Of a stretch of DNA of 64,000 bases, positions 1 to 8,786 are shown piece after piece; the stretch's first letter is position 1, and every line of letters begins with the position of its first letter. The position numbers and the translations under genes were made by a program. A model generated the notes under the pieces. It was not told the DNA's origin and made no database searches. It saw nothing but the letters and a program-made list of their open reading frames with translations. The DNA comes from Actinomadura hallensis (GTDB lineage: Bacteria; Actinomycetota; Actinomycetes; Streptosporangiales; Streptosporangiaceae), in the NCBI RefSeq assembly GCF_006716765.1, contig NZ_VFPO01000001.1, positions 558,001 to 622,000 of the forward strand, given 5' to 3'.

Positions 1-955
1 GGCGCCGCGGCGGCCGCGTCCCGTCGCGGTCGCGCATGGCGAGGAGCATGTCGACGGCGGTCCGCCCGGACTCCTCGTACTTGCCGGCGAGGGTGGTCAG
101 CGGCGGGGAGCAGAAGTCCGCGCCGAAGATGTCGTCGTAGCCGACGACGCTCAGCTCCCCGGGCACGGACACGTTCCGCTCGGCGCAGCGGCGCAGGACG
201 CCGATGGCGAGCAGGTCGTTGTGGGCGACGGCGGCGGTGGCGCCGGTCCCGAGCGCGGCGTCCGCCGCGGCGGCGCCGCCCGCCATGGTCGGCGGGAACG
301 GGCCGATGCGCCGCGCGGAGATGCCGTGCCGCTCCGCGGCCGCGGCCAGCGACTCCCAGCGGCGGGCGCCCACCCAGGAGCGGGGCGGCCCGGCGAGGAA
401 GACGATCGAGCGGTGCCCCAGTGAGGCGAGGTGCTCGACGATCTGGCGGGTGCCCTCGGCGTGGTCGACGATCACGCTGGGGACGTCGCCGGACTGCCTG
501 CTGATCAGCGTGAGGCGGTGCCCGGCCGCCAGCTTGACGATCTCCTCGTCGGACATGCGGCTCGCCGCGATGACGAACCCGTCCACCGACGGGCCGAGCC
601 GCTCGATGTTGCGGGCCTCGACCTCGGGCGACTCCTGGGTGTCCCCGACGATCAGCGTGCAGCCCGCCGCGCGGGCCTGGTGCTCGGCGCCGCGGATGAC
701 CCCGAAGAAGTGCGGGTTGGTGATGTCGGAGACGAACAGCGCGAGCGTGTCGGTCCGGCCGGAGGGCAGCGCCCTGGCGAGGGCGTTGGCGCGGTAGCCG
801 AGTCGGGCCGCGACCTCGGCGACCCGCTCGGCGGTCACGGCGTTGACGCGCCCCGGGTTGGACAGCGCCCGCGACACCGTGGACGGGGAGACCCCGGCCT
901 CCCGCGCCACGTCGTAGATCGTCGGCCGTCCGCCGCCCGCCTTCCCGTCCGCCAT
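1..955 (-). CDS. LacI-family transcriptional regulator (C-terminus cut by window edge)
   Basis: A LacI/GalR repressor whose C-terminus runs off the left edge. The N-terminus reads PTIYDVAREAGVSPSTVSRA, a classic LacI helix-turn-helix, followed by a hinge-helix region (LGYRANALARAL) and a periplasmic-binding-protein-like sensor domain that begins near LALFVSDITNPHFF. About 318 residues are visible against a usual 330-350, so only the last few dozen are missing. The ATG is the first in a frame that begins just before the helix-turn-helix. It is divergent from the dehydrogenase/TRAP operon, and a symmetric operator lies between them, so it probably represses that operon and itself. The effector is unknown; a shikimate- or quinate-related ligand is my inference from the downstream genes. 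Confidence 0.93.
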   Translation of the reverse strand, partial: MADGKAGGGRPTIYDVAREAGVSPSTVSRALSNPGRVNAVTAERVAEVAARLGYRANALARALPSGRTDTLALFVSDITNPHFFGVIRGAEHQARAAGCTLIVGDTQESPEVEARNIERLGPSVDGFVIAASRMSDEEIVKLAAGHRLTLISRQSGDVPSVIVDHAEGTRQIVEHLASLGHRSIVFLAGPPRSWVGARRWESLAAAAERHGISARRIGPFPPTMAGGAAAADAALGTGATAAVAHNDLLAIGVLRRCAERNVSVPGELSVVGYDDIFGADFCSPPLTTLAGKYEESGRTAVDMLLAMRDRDGTRPPRR

Positions 956-1013
956 GCACCGCTCCTCCGCTGGGTCCCCGTGTGCGCCGGCCAGTCTCCC
1001 AGATGGAAACTTT

Positions 1014-1029
1014 TGGCAACCGCTTGCCA
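1014..1029. promoter_or_regulatory. LacI-type operator between divergent genes
   Basis: The sequence TGGCAACCGCTTGCCA is an inverted repeat with 6-bp arms (TGGCAA/TTGCCA) and a central CG, the usual form of a LacI-family site. It lies 58 bp from the regulator start and 93 bp from the dehydrogenase start, so it can control both directions. Confidence 0.72.
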
Positions 1030-1122
1030 TTCTTCGACCAGGGACTTTACTGTCATCGCCACGTTGCAGGCATGTGGTGGTCGTCACAGGGGCGGCCGCC
1101 GGACGAGCGAAGAACGGATCAC

Positions 1123-2121
1123 ATGAGGGCGATCGTCCTGACCGGACCGCGGCGCACCGAGGTCGTGGACACCTGGGCCGAACCGGAACCCGGGCCCGGC
1201 GAGGTGGTGGTCGAGATGACCGCGGTCGGCCTGTGCGGATCGGACCTCGCCGTCCACGACGGCACCCGCCCCACGCCCGCGCTGCCCTGGGTGCCGGGCC
1301 ACGAGGGCGGCGGGCGGATCGTCGCCGTCGGGCCGGACGTGCGGGACCGCCGCGTCGGGCAGCTCGTGGCGGTCGAGCCCAACTACTGCTGCTTCTCCTG
1401 CCCGCCGTGCGCGCGCGGCATGACGTCCGGCTGCGAGAACCGGCTGAGCCCCGGCATCACCGTCCCGGGGCTGCTCGCCGAGCGGGTCGCCGTCCCCGCG
1501 CGGTTCGCCTGGCCGCTGCCGGAGCCGGTCGAGGCCGGCGTCCTGGCCTGCATCGAGCCGCTCGCGGTCGCCCGGTCGGCGGTCCGCCGCTCCGGGGTGC
1601 GTCCGGGCGCCGACTGCCTGGTGGTCGGCGCCGGGTCGCAGGGCCTGCTCACCTGCCTGTCGCTCGTCGAGGCGGGGGCCCGCGCGTACGTCACCGACCC
1701 GCACGCCGACCGCGTCGCGGTGGCCGAGCGGATCGGCGCCCGCCCCGTCCGGGAGGGCGACGGGCGCGCGTTCCCGTTCGTCTTCGACACCGCGGGGGTC
1801 CCCGCCGCCTGGGAGAACGCGACCCATAAGGTCGCCACCGGCGGGACCGTCATGGTCATCGGGATGAGCGGCGAGCCGGTCGGGCTGTCCACCATGGAGC
1901 TGACCCGGCGGCAGCTCCAGGTGCGGGGCTCCCTCATCTACGACCATCCCGGAGACTTCGCCGACACCGTCGCGGCGGCGGCCGGGGCCGCCGCCGGGCT
2001 CGCCGGCCTGCTGCGGCCGGGCGTGCCCGTCCACGAGGCCGAACGCGCCTTCGCCGAGGCCCGCACGGAGCCCGGCAAGTCCTGGATCGATCTGTCCGGC
2101 TGGGGAGAGGACCAGCGATGA
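1123..2121 (+). CDS. Zinc-dependent alcohol dehydrogenase (MDR family)
   Basis: A medium-chain dehydrogenase/reductase that probably oxidises a hydroxyl group of the substrate carried by the downstream TRAP transporter. Catalytic-zinc residues Cys38, His60 and Glu61 are present in LCGSD and GHEGGG, and a structural-zinc lobe has cysteines at 90, 93, 96 and 104. A Rossmann motif (VVGAGSQG) lies near residue 170. The chosen ATG follows a purine-rich stretch and begins the conserved MRAIVLTGP; the frame stays open 47 codons further upstream, but that part shows no homology and covers the operator. At 332 residues it is slightly short for the family. The stop overlaps the dctQ start (ATGA), so the genes are translationally coupled. 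The substrate cannot be read from sequence. Confidence 0.9.
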   Translation: MRAIVLTGPRRTEVVDTWAEPEPGPGEVVVEMTAVGLCGSDLAVHDGTRPTPALPWVPGHEGGGRIVAVGPDVRDRRVGQLVAVEPNYCCFSCPPCARGMTSGCENRLSPGITVPGLLAERVAVPARFAWPLPEPVEAGVLACIEPLAVARSAVRRSGVRPGADCLVVGAGSQGLLTCLSLVEAGARAYVTDPHADRVAVAERIGARPVREGDGRAFPFVFDTAGVPAAWENATHKVATGGTVMVIGMSGEPVGLSTMELTRRQLQVRGSLIYDHPGDFADTVAAAAGAAAGLAGLLRPGVPVHEAERAFAEARTEPGKSWIDLSGWGEDQR

Positions 2122-2744
2122 CCCCTGCCACCGCGTCGCCCCCGGGCCGCAGGCCCGGCCGCGTCCTGCGGGCGCTTTCCATGGCCGAGGCCGTCACCGG
2201 CGCCGTCCTGCTGACGGTGATCGGCCTCCTGACGCTGCTGCAGGCCGTGCAGCGCTACCTGCCCGGCGGAGGGTGGGTGTGGACGGGCGAGCTCGCGCGG
2301 TTCGCCTTCGTCTGGCTCACCTTCGCCATGGCGGGCTACCTCATGGCGCGCGACGGCCACATCACCCTGAAGCTGGTGGACATCGTGGCCGGGCCCCGGC
2401 TGCTGCGCCTCGTCGGCATCGCCGCCAACGTCACCGTCGCGATCGTCTGCCTCAACCTCGTCTACGAGGCGTGGGTGCTGATCGTCGACGGGGACGGGCA
2501 GACCTCGCCCGCCCTGGGCCTGCCGATGAGCCTCTTCTACGTGATCCCGCTCGCCGGGCTGCTGCTCACGACCGTCCGCTCCGTCGTCGCGATCTTCCAG
2601 CCGGAGCCCGAGACGGACGAGACGGACGAGCCGGACGGCGAGAGCGACCCGGACGCCGAGGGCGACCCGGGCGACGCGGGCCACACGAACGGCGCCGACG
2701 GCACGAACGGTATGGACGACAGGCACGGGACGGACCGGACATGA
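2118..2744 (+). CDS. dctQ: TRAP transporter small permease (DctQ)
   Basis: Small membrane subunit of a tripartite ATP-independent periplasmic transporter, which uses an ion gradient to import organic acids captured by a solute-binding protein. Four hydrophobic segments are visible, around residues 25-45, 60-80, 95-120 and 138-158, with the DctQ-typical WTGELARFAFVWLTFAMAG. The last 45 residues are a hydrophilic tail rich in Asp, Glu, Gly and Thr, encoded by a repetitive stretch, which is unusual for DctQ. It overlaps both neighbours by 4 bp (ATGA), as expected for an operon of dehydrogenase, dctQ and dctM. Confidence 0.92.
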   Translation: MTPATASPPGRRPGRVLRALSMAEAVTGAVLLTVIGLLTLLQAVQRYLPGGGWVWTGELARFAFVWLTFAMAGYLMARDGHITLKLVDIVAGPRLLRLVGIAANVTVAIVCLNLVYEAWVLIVDGDGQTSPALGLPMSLFYVIPLAGLLLTTVRSVVAIFQPEPETDETDEPDGESDPDAEGDPGDAGHTNGADGTNGMDDRHGTDRT

Positions 2745-4015
2745 GCATGGTGCTACTCGGCACGGCCATCGCCGTGCTCCTGCTGCTGCGGGTGCCCGTG
2801 GCGTTCGCGCTGCTCGGGCCCTGCCTCACCTACGTCTCCTTCGAGGGCTACTCGGCGGGGCTGAGCGTCCGGCAGGCCACCGAGGCGGTGAACAGCTTCC
2901 CGCTGCTGGCCGTCCCGCTGTTCATCCTGGTCGGCGTGGTCGCCAACCGCGCCGGCATCGCCGACCGGCTGTTCGACTTCGCGCTCGCCGCCGTCGGCCG
3001 GGTCAGGGGCAGCCTCGCCTACGTCAACATCGGGGTGAGCGTCGGGTTCTCCTGGATGAGCGGCTCGGCGCTCGCCGACGCCGCCGGCCTCGGCAAGGTC
3101 GAGATCCCCGTGATGAAGCGCAACGGCTACTCGCCCCGGTTCGCGGTCGGCGTCAGCGCCGCGTCCAGCCTGCTCGGGCCGGTCATGCCGCCCAGCATTC
3201 CCGCCGTCGTCTACGCCGGCATCGCCGGAGTCTCGACCGGGGCGCTGTTCGCCGCGTCGGTCGCCCCCGCGTTCCTCATGGCCGCGGGACTGGCGATCAT
3301 GGTGTTCTTCCTGGTGCGGCGCCGCGACGACCTGCGCGGCGAGCCGTTCTCCTGGGCGAACCTGCGGCGCACGGGCGTGCGCGTCATCGGCCCGGCCGGC
3401 GCACCGGTGATCATCCTCGGCGGGATCCTCGGCGGATGGTTCACCCCCACCGAGGCCGCGGCGGTCGGCGCGGCCTACGTGCTGGTCCTCGGCGCCGTCT
3501 ACGGCCGGATCACCTGGCGGGACCTGTTCCCCATCGCGAAGGAGACCGCGGCGACCACCGCCTCGATCACGCTCATCGTCGGCGCGTCCGGGCTGCTCGG
3601 GTGGATCCTGGCGCGCGAGCGGGTCCCGCAGGCCATCTCCGAGGCCCTGCTCGGCCTCACCGACAACGCGATCGTCTTCCTGCTGCTGGTCAACGTCCTG
3701 CTGATCCTGCTGGGCGCGATCCTGGAGGGCGTCTCCGCCCTGGTGATCACGGTGCCGATCCTGCTGCCGATCGCCGCCGAGTTCGGCGTCGACCCGATGC
3801 ACTTCGGGGTGATCGTGATCATGAACCTGATGATCGGGCTGCTGACGCCGCCGATCGGCGCGGTGCTGTTCGTGATGAGCCCGGTCGCGCGGATGCCGAT
3901 CCACGAGGTCTTCCGCGGCACGCTCCCGTTCCTGCTCCCGCTGCTGGTCGTCCTGCTGCTGGTGACGTTCGTCCCCTCGATCGTCACCTTCCTGCCCGAG
4001 CTGCTGGGCCTGTAG
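2741..4015 (+). CDS. dctM: TRAP transporter large permease (DctM)
   Basis: Large, channel-forming membrane subunit of the TRAP transporter, 424 residues, the usual DctM length, with about 12 hydrophobic segments. Family signatures include FPLLAVPLFILVG, SGSALADAAGLG, GLLTPPIGAVLFV and PILLPIAAEFGVDP. The ATG overlaps the dctQ stop (ATGA); the frame remains open upstream through dctQ, but that part is out of phase with dctQ and is not coding. It works with the preceding dctQ and the following dctP. Confidence 0.95.
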   Translation: MSMVLLGTAIAVLLLLRVPVAFALLGPCLTYVSFEGYSAGLSVRQATEAVNSFPLLAVPLFILVGVVANRAGIADRLFDFALAAVGRVRGSLAYVNIGVSVGFSWMSGSALADAAGLGKVEIPVMKRNGYSPRFAVGVSAASSLLGPVMPPSIPAVVYAGIAGVSTGALFAASVAPAFLMAAGLAIMVFFLVRRRDDLRGEPFSWANLRRTGVRVIGPAGAPVIILGGILGGWFTPTEAAAVGAAYVLVLGAVYGRITWRDLFPIAKETAATTASITLIVGASGLLGWILARERVPQAISEALLGLTDNAIVFLLLVNVLLILLGAILEGVSALVITVPILLPIAAEFGVDPMHFGVIVIMNLMIGLLTPPIGAVLFVMSPVARMPIHEVFRGTLPFLLPLLVVLLLVTFVPSIVTFLPELLGL

Positions 4016-4075
4016 CGGCCCGGGCCGTCCCCACCCGCGACCCCGAAACCCCCACCCCCGTGAGGAGCTAGGCAA

Positions 4076-5083
4076 ATGGCGAAGAAGAAGTCGGCGAGAC
4101 TGGCGATCCTGGCCGCCGCGTCGGTCCTGGCGGCCGGCTGCAGCGCGATGAACAGCGGAGACGGCGGCGGCACCGTCACGCTGTCGTTCGCCAACAGCTA
4201 CACCACCGAGCACCCGCACACCCGCTGCGGGATCCAGGCGGTCGCCGACAAGGTCAACGGCCAGGACCTCGGGGTGAAGATCGAGACGTTCCCGAACAGC
4301 CAGCTCGGCAACGACGCCACGCGCTTCACCTCGGTCAAGTCCGGCGACCTCGACATGGACGTGCAGGGCTCGTCCGCGCTGGCGGGCAGCCACGCGCCCA
4401 TCGGCGTGCTGGACATGGCGTACGCGTTCGACGGGCCGGACCACCTGTTCTCCTTCTTCGACGGGGAGCGGGGCGAGCGGCTGAAGAACGAGTTCGCCGA
4501 GGCGACCGGCACCCGCGTCCTGGACGTGTGGTTCTTCGGCATGCGGCACTTCAGCGCCAACTCCCCGATCCGCAGGCCCGAGGACTTCAAGGGGCTGCGG
4601 ATGCGGTTCCCCGACTCGAAGATCTACCTGGAGAACGCCAAGGCGATCGGCGCGAAGCCGACCGCGGTCGCGTTCGAGGAGCTGTACCTCAGCCTCCAGC
4701 GCAAGATCATCGACGGGCAGGAGAACCCGATCCCGACGATCGCGGAGAAGAGCCTGGACGAGGTCCAGACCCACGTCAGCCTCACCGGCCACCAGACCGG
4801 CTCGCAGCTGATCGTCATCAACGAGGACAGCTGGAAGAAGCTGAGCTCCGAGCAGCAGGAGGCGCTGCAGAAGGCCGTCTCGGAGACCCGCGCCGCCAAC
4901 CGCACGTGCATCGAGGAGGACGAGAAGAAGATCCTCGCCGAGTGGCGGAGCAAGGGCGAGCCGACGGTCGTCGAGGACGTCGACCGCACCGCCTTCGTCG
5001 AGAAGGCGAGCAAGTACTTCACCGAGAACCTCGAGGGCGAGCAGGCCGAGCTGTACAAGGCGATCCGCGCCTCCGCCCCGTGA
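4076..5083 (+). CDS. dctP: TRAP transporter solute-binding lipoprotein (DctP)
   Basis: Extracytoplasmic substrate-binding protein of the TRAP system. The signal sequence ends in a lipobox LAAGC with the acylated cysteine at residue 22, as expected for a Gram-positive lipoprotein. DctP-family features include GDLDMDVQGSSALAG, FFGMRHFSAN and RRPEDFKGLRMRFPDSKIY, the last containing the conserved arginine (RMR) that normally binds a substrate carboxylate. The length (335) is typical. A GGAG site lies 9 bp before the ATG. The carboxylate-binding arginine implies an organic-acid substrate; with the next gene being 3-dehydroshikimate-dehydratase-like, quinate or shikimate is my best inference. Confidence 0.93.
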   Translation: MAKKKSARLAILAAASVLAAGCSAMNSGDGGGTVTLSFANSYTTEHPHTRCGIQAVADKVNGQDLGVKIETFPNSQLGNDATRFTSVKSGDLDMDVQGSSALAGSHAPIGVLDMAYAFDGPDHLFSFFDGERGERLKNEFAEATGTRVLDVWFFGMRHFSANSPIRRPEDFKGLRMRFPDSKIYLENAKAIGAKPTAVAFEELYLSLQRKIIDGQENPIPTIAEKSLDEVQTHVSLTGHQTGSQLIVINEDSWKKLSSEQQEALQKAVSETRAANRTCIEEDEKKILAEWRSKGEPTVVEDVDRTAFVEKASKYFTENLEGEQAELYKAIRASAP

Positions 5084-5195
5084 TCCCCGCCCCTGGCCCG
5101 GCCCGCCGCCCGAACGGCCGGTGGGCCGGGCACGGGCGTGACGACGCGAACGGGAACTGAGGCGGGGCGGGACGCCCGCGAACGGAGGGAGCACC

Positions 5196-7199
5196 ATGCG
5201 ACGGTCGATCGCAACGGTGTGCCTGTCGGGCACGCTGGAGGACAAGCTGAGCGCCGCCGCGGGCGCGGGGTTCGACGGCGTCGAGATCTTCGAGAACGAC
5301 CTGCTCGCGTGCCCGCTGAGCCCCGAGCAGGTCGCCGAACGCTGCGCCGACCTCGGGCTGGCCGTCGAGCTGTACCAGCCGTTCCGCGACTTCGAGGCCG
5401 TCCCCGAGGAGCTGCACCGGCGCAACCTCCGCAGGGCCGCCCGCAAGTTCGCGCTGGCGCGGCGGCTCGGCGCGGACACCGTCCTGGTGTGCTCGTCGGT
5501 CGCGCCCGAGGCCGTCGACGACGACGCGCTGGCCGCCGCGCAGCTGCGCGCCCTCGCCGACCTCGCCGCCGAGCACGGCGTGCGCGTCGCCTACGAGGCG
5601 CTGGCGTGGGGGAAGCACGTCCGGACGTGGGAGCGTTCGGCGGAGCTCGTCCTGCGGGCCGACCATCCCGCGCTGGGGCTGTGCCTCGACAGCTTCCACG
5701 TCCTGTCGGTCGGCGGCGACGTCTCCGCCGTCGCCGGCTTCCCCGCCGAGAAGCTCTTCTTCCTCCAGCTCGCCGACGCCCCGCACATGCGCATGGACGT
5801 GCTCCAGTGGAGCCGCCACCACCGCCTGTTCCCCGGGCAGGGCGCGTTCGACCTCGTCGATTTCACGTCGCGGGTGCTCGACGCCGGGTACGACGGCCCG
5901 CTGTCGCTGGAGGTCTTCAACGACGTGTTCCGGCAGGCGCCGCCGGACCGCGCGGCCGTCGACGCGATGCGCTCCCTGATCGTGCTGGAGGAGGCGCTGG
6001 TCCGCGACTCGACGGGGTCCGCCGCGGATGCCGTCCCGGGCTCCGCCGCGGACGCCGCCGCGGGCGCCGCCGCGGGCGCCGCCGCACGGGCCCGCCGGTT
6101 CGCCGCGCCGCCCCCGCCCGCGTCCGCGCCGGAGGGGTTCGCGTTCGTGGAGCTGGCGGTCGACCCCGAGTCCGGCGTCGAGGTGGCCCGGACGCTGGCC
6201 GCCGCCGGGTTCGCGCACGTCGGGCAGCACCGGTCCAAGCCGGTCGAGCTGTGGCAGCAGGGCGACGCCCGCGTCCTGCTGAACACCGGTCCCAGCACCG
6301 CCGCCGGCACCGGCCCCGGGAGCGGCGGGCCGGCCGGGGCCGCGATCGGCGCGTTCGCCGTCGAGACCGCGGACCCGGAGCGCGCGGCGCGCCGCGCCAC
6401 CGCGCTGCTCGCGCCCGTCCTGCCGCGGACCCGCGGCGCGGCCGAGGCCGACCTGACCGCGGTGGCCGCCCCGGACGGCACCGCCGTCTTCTTCTGCCGC
6501 ACCGGCGCGTCGGACGGCTGGCTCGGCGACTTCATCCTGTCCGGCGCCCCGGGTCCGGACCGGACGGGCGTCACCGCGATCGACCACCTCGCCCTGTCCC
6601 AGCCGTTCGACGCGTTCGACGAGGCGACCCTGTTCTACCGCTCCCTGTTCGGCCTCGCGCCCGAGCACGACGCCGAGCTCGCCGCGCCGTTCGGGCTGGT
6701 CCGCAGCCGGGCCGTCACCGACCCCCGCCGCAGGCTGCGCCTCCTCCTCGACGGGACCGTGCTGCGGCGCGGCAGCTGGGCGCCGGCCGTCCCCGACCCC
6801 CAGCACGTGGCGTTCGCGACCGACGACGTGTTCCGCACCGCGCGGGCCCTGCGCGAACGCGGCGCCCCCATCCTGGAGGTCCCCGGCAACTACTACGACG
6901 ACCTGGACGCCCGGCTCGCGCTCGACCCCGGCCTGCTCGCCGCGCTGCGGGAGCACGACGTGTTCTACGAGCGGGACGGCGACGCCGAGTACTTCCACCT
7001 CTGCACCGAGATCCTCGGTTCGCGGATCTTCTTCGAGTTCGTGCAGCGGTCGCCCGGCCACCACGGCTACGGCGCGGCCGCCGCGCCCGTCCGGATGGCC
7101 GCCCACCGCGCCGCCCACGCCCGGCGGCGCCGCGGGCTAGCGCGCGGGTCCGGGCGCGTCGACCAGGACGCCGGGGTTCAGGACGCCGGACGGGTCTAG
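5196..7199 (+). CDS. quiC: Two-domain 3-dehydroshikimate dehydratase-like protein (QuiC type)
   Basis: Residues 1-270 form a sugar-phosphate isomerase/epimerase TIM barrel with metal ligands Glu134, Asp165, Gln191 and Glu239, in register with those I recall for Pseudomonas QuiC, which converts 3-dehydroshikimate to protocatechuate. Residues 310-650 resemble a 4-hydroxyphenylpyruvate-dioxygenase-like (VOC) domain: VTAIDHLALSQPFDAF, HVAFATDDVFRTA, HLCTEILGSRIFFEFVQR. The domains are joined by an Ala/Pro-rich linker (residues 271-310) encoded by a short GC repeat. This fusion layout is known for bacterial QuiC. It follows the TRAP genes after 112 bp with a GGAGGGAG site. The 3' end overlaps the convergent FAD-oxidase gene by 63 bp; the last 20 residues look non-conserved. 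Function is well supported, though relatives act on other substrates. Confidence 0.88.
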   Translation: MRRSIATVCLSGTLEDKLSAAAGAGFDGVEIFENDLLACPLSPEQVAERCADLGLAVELYQPFRDFEAVPEELHRRNLRRAARKFALARRLGADTVLVCSSVAPEAVDDDALAAAQLRALADLAAEHGVRVAYEALAWGKHVRTWERSAELVLRADHPALGLCLDSFHVLSVGGDVSAVAGFPAEKLFFLQLADAPHMRMDVLQWSRHHRLFPGQGAFDLVDFTSRVLDAGYDGPLSLEVFNDVFRQAPPDRAAVDAMRSLIVLEEALVRDSTGSAADAVPGSAADAAAGAAAGAAARARRFAAPPPPASAPEGFAFVELAVDPESGVEVARTLAAAGFAHVGQHRSKPVELWQQGDARVLLNTGPSTAAGTGPGSGGPAGAAIGAFAVETADPERAARRATALLAPVLPRTRGAAEADLTAVAAPDGTAVFFCRTGASDGWLGDFILSGAPGPDRTGVTAIDHLALSQPFDAFDEATLFYRSLFGLAPEHDAELAAPFGLVRSRAVTDPRRRLRLLLDGTVLRRGSWAPAVPDPQHVAFATDDVFRTARALRERGAPILEVPGNYYDDLDARLALDPGLLAALREHDVFYERDGDAEYFHLCTEILGSRIFFEFVQRSPGHHGYGAAAAPVRMAAHRAAHARRRRGLARGSGRVDQDAGVQDAGRV

Positions 7200-8714
7200 G
7201 GCGTTCTTCGCGGCGGCCAGGGCGGCGGCGAACGGTCCGGGGCGCTGCCGGTCGTACCAGGGGCGGTGGTCGCGGCCGACCGCGTGGTGGTGGGTGATCG
7301 TGCCGCCGTTCGCCGCGATGGCCTCGGACACGGCGGCCTTGATCTCGTCCCACTGGGCGACCAGGCCGTCCCAGCGTCCGGGCGCGTAGACGCCGAAGTA
7401 CGGCGCCGGGCCGTCGGGGTAGACGTGGGTGAAGCGGCACGTCACCACGCCTTCGCCCGCGACCTCGCGCATCGCCGTCCGGGCCGCCTCGGTGACGGCG
7501 GCGTGCAGCTCCGCGAAGCGGTCCCAGGTGCAGGCGGTCTCGAACGTCTCGGCGATCACCGCGTGCCGGGCCAGGGCGTCCCGCTGGTAGGGCATCCGCA
7601 GGAACGACGACCGCCAGGCGTCTCCGGCGCCCCGCCCGCCGGGCCGCTCCGGGACCTCGCCGCCGTGGTCGCGGCACAGCTCCAGGGCCCGGTCCAGGGA
7701 CGCCTGCACCGGATGGTCGGCCGACTCGAACGCCAGCAGCAGGACCCCGCCGCCCACCGCGACACCCGTGTTGATCAGCGCTTCGGAGGCGTCGAGCAGG
7801 CGGCAGTTCGCCGGGTGGAGGCCGCTCTGCGCGATCGCGCGGGTGGCCGCGACCGCGGCGGCGTGGTCGGCGAAGTGCACGGACGCCCTGGCCCGCCATT
7901 CCGGGCGTCTCTGGAGCCGCATCCACGCCTCGGTGATGACGCCCAGAATCCCCTCGCTGCCGAGGAACAGCCGGTCGGGGGACGGCCCGGCGCCCGAGCC
8001 CGGCAGCCTCCGGGACTCGGAGACCCCGCTCGGCGTGAGCACCCGCAGCGACTCCACCATGTCGTCGATGTGGGTGTAGAGGGTGGCGTAGTGGCCGCCG
8101 GACCGCGTCGCCAGCCAGCCGCCCAGCGTGGAGAACTCGAACGACTGCGGGAAGTGCCGCAGCGTCAGCCCGTCCGGCCGGAGCTGCTCCTCCAGGTGCG
8201 GGCCGTACACGCCGGCCTGGATGCGGGCGGCGCGGCTCACCGGATCGACCTCCAGGACCCGGTCGAGGCGCTCCAGGTCGACGGTGACGGCGGGACGGTC
8301 GTCGAACCGCGGCTCGACGCCGCCGACCACCGAGCTGCCGCCGCCGTAGGGGATCACGGCGATGCCCTCGCCGGAGCACCAGTCGAGCAGGGCGGCCAGG
8401 TCGCGCTCGTGGCGCGGCCGGGCGACGAGGTCCGGCACGTGCCGCAGGTCGCCCCGCAGGTTGCGGACCACGTCGCGGAACGCCTTGCCGTGCGCGTGCC
8501 CGGCGCGGTCGGCCGGGTCGGCGGAGCACAGCCCGGCGAGCGCGTCCGGCGGGGACACCCGCGGCGCGGGCAGGCCCAGCGAGGCGGGGTCCGGCGGCTC
8601 GTGCCCGGTCAGCTCGCCGGACGTGAGCGCGCGGACCCGGGAGAGCAGGGCGTCCAGCTCCTCGCCCCGCACCGCGTCCTCGACGTTGCCCCAACCCCAC
8701 CACGAACGCGTCAT
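7137..8714 (-). CDS. FAD-binding oxidase of the alkyl-DHAP synthase / FAD-linked oxidase family
   Basis: A flavoprotein of the vanillyl-alcohol-oxidase superfamily, 525 residues. The PCMH-type FAD domain shows RPRHERDLAALLDWC and IPYGGGSSVVGGV, with FEFSTLGGWLATRSGGHYATLYTHID typical of alkylglycerone-phosphate-synthase-like proteins. The C-terminal half has TCRFTHVYPDGPAPYF and GGTITHHHAVGRDHRPW, containing the histidine run of that subgroup. The ATG is chosen because GGGAG precedes it by 5 bp; an in-frame start 18 codons upstream lacks a site. The gene is 72 bp from, and co-directional with, the HMG-CoA lyase gene upstream. Actinomycete members of the group often oxidise hydroxy acids or glycerol lipids; the substrate here is unknown. 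Confidence 0.87.
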   Translation of the reverse strand: MTRSWWGWGNVEDAVRGEELDALLSRVRALTSGELTGHEPPDPASLGLPAPRVSPPDALAGLCSADPADRAGHAHGKAFRDVVRNLRGDLRHVPDLVARPRHERDLAALLDWCSGEGIAVIPYGGGSSVVGGVEPRFDDRPAVTVDLERLDRVLEVDPVSRAARIQAGVYGPHLEEQLRPDGLTLRHFPQSFEFSTLGGWLATRSGGHYATLYTHIDDMVESLRVLTPSGVSESRRLPGSGAGPSPDRLFLGSEGILGVITEAWMRLQRRPEWRARASVHFADHAAAVAATRAIAQSGLHPANCRLLDASEALINTGVAVGGGVLLLAFESADHPVQASLDRALELCRDHGGEVPERPGGRGAGDAWRSSFLRMPYQRDALARHAVIAETFETACTWDRFAELHAAVTEAARTAMREVAGEGVVTCRFTHVYPDGPAPYFGVYAPGRWDGLVAQWDEIKAAVSEAIAANGGTITHHHAVGRDHRPWYDRQRPGPFAAALAAAKNALDPSGVLNPGVLVDAPGPAR

Positions 8715-8786
8715 CGCCGCTCCCTTCGGATGATCCGGCCACCGTATCCGCGCGGGCGCGATCCTCAAGAGGGGGAGCGGAGGAGG

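Noticed and set aside
2753..5479. A 908-codon open frame on the minus strand
   Set aside because: It lies wholly antisense to dctM, dctP and quiC. Long antisense frames are expected in DNA with G/C-rich third positions, and the translation is low-complexity with no recognisable fold.
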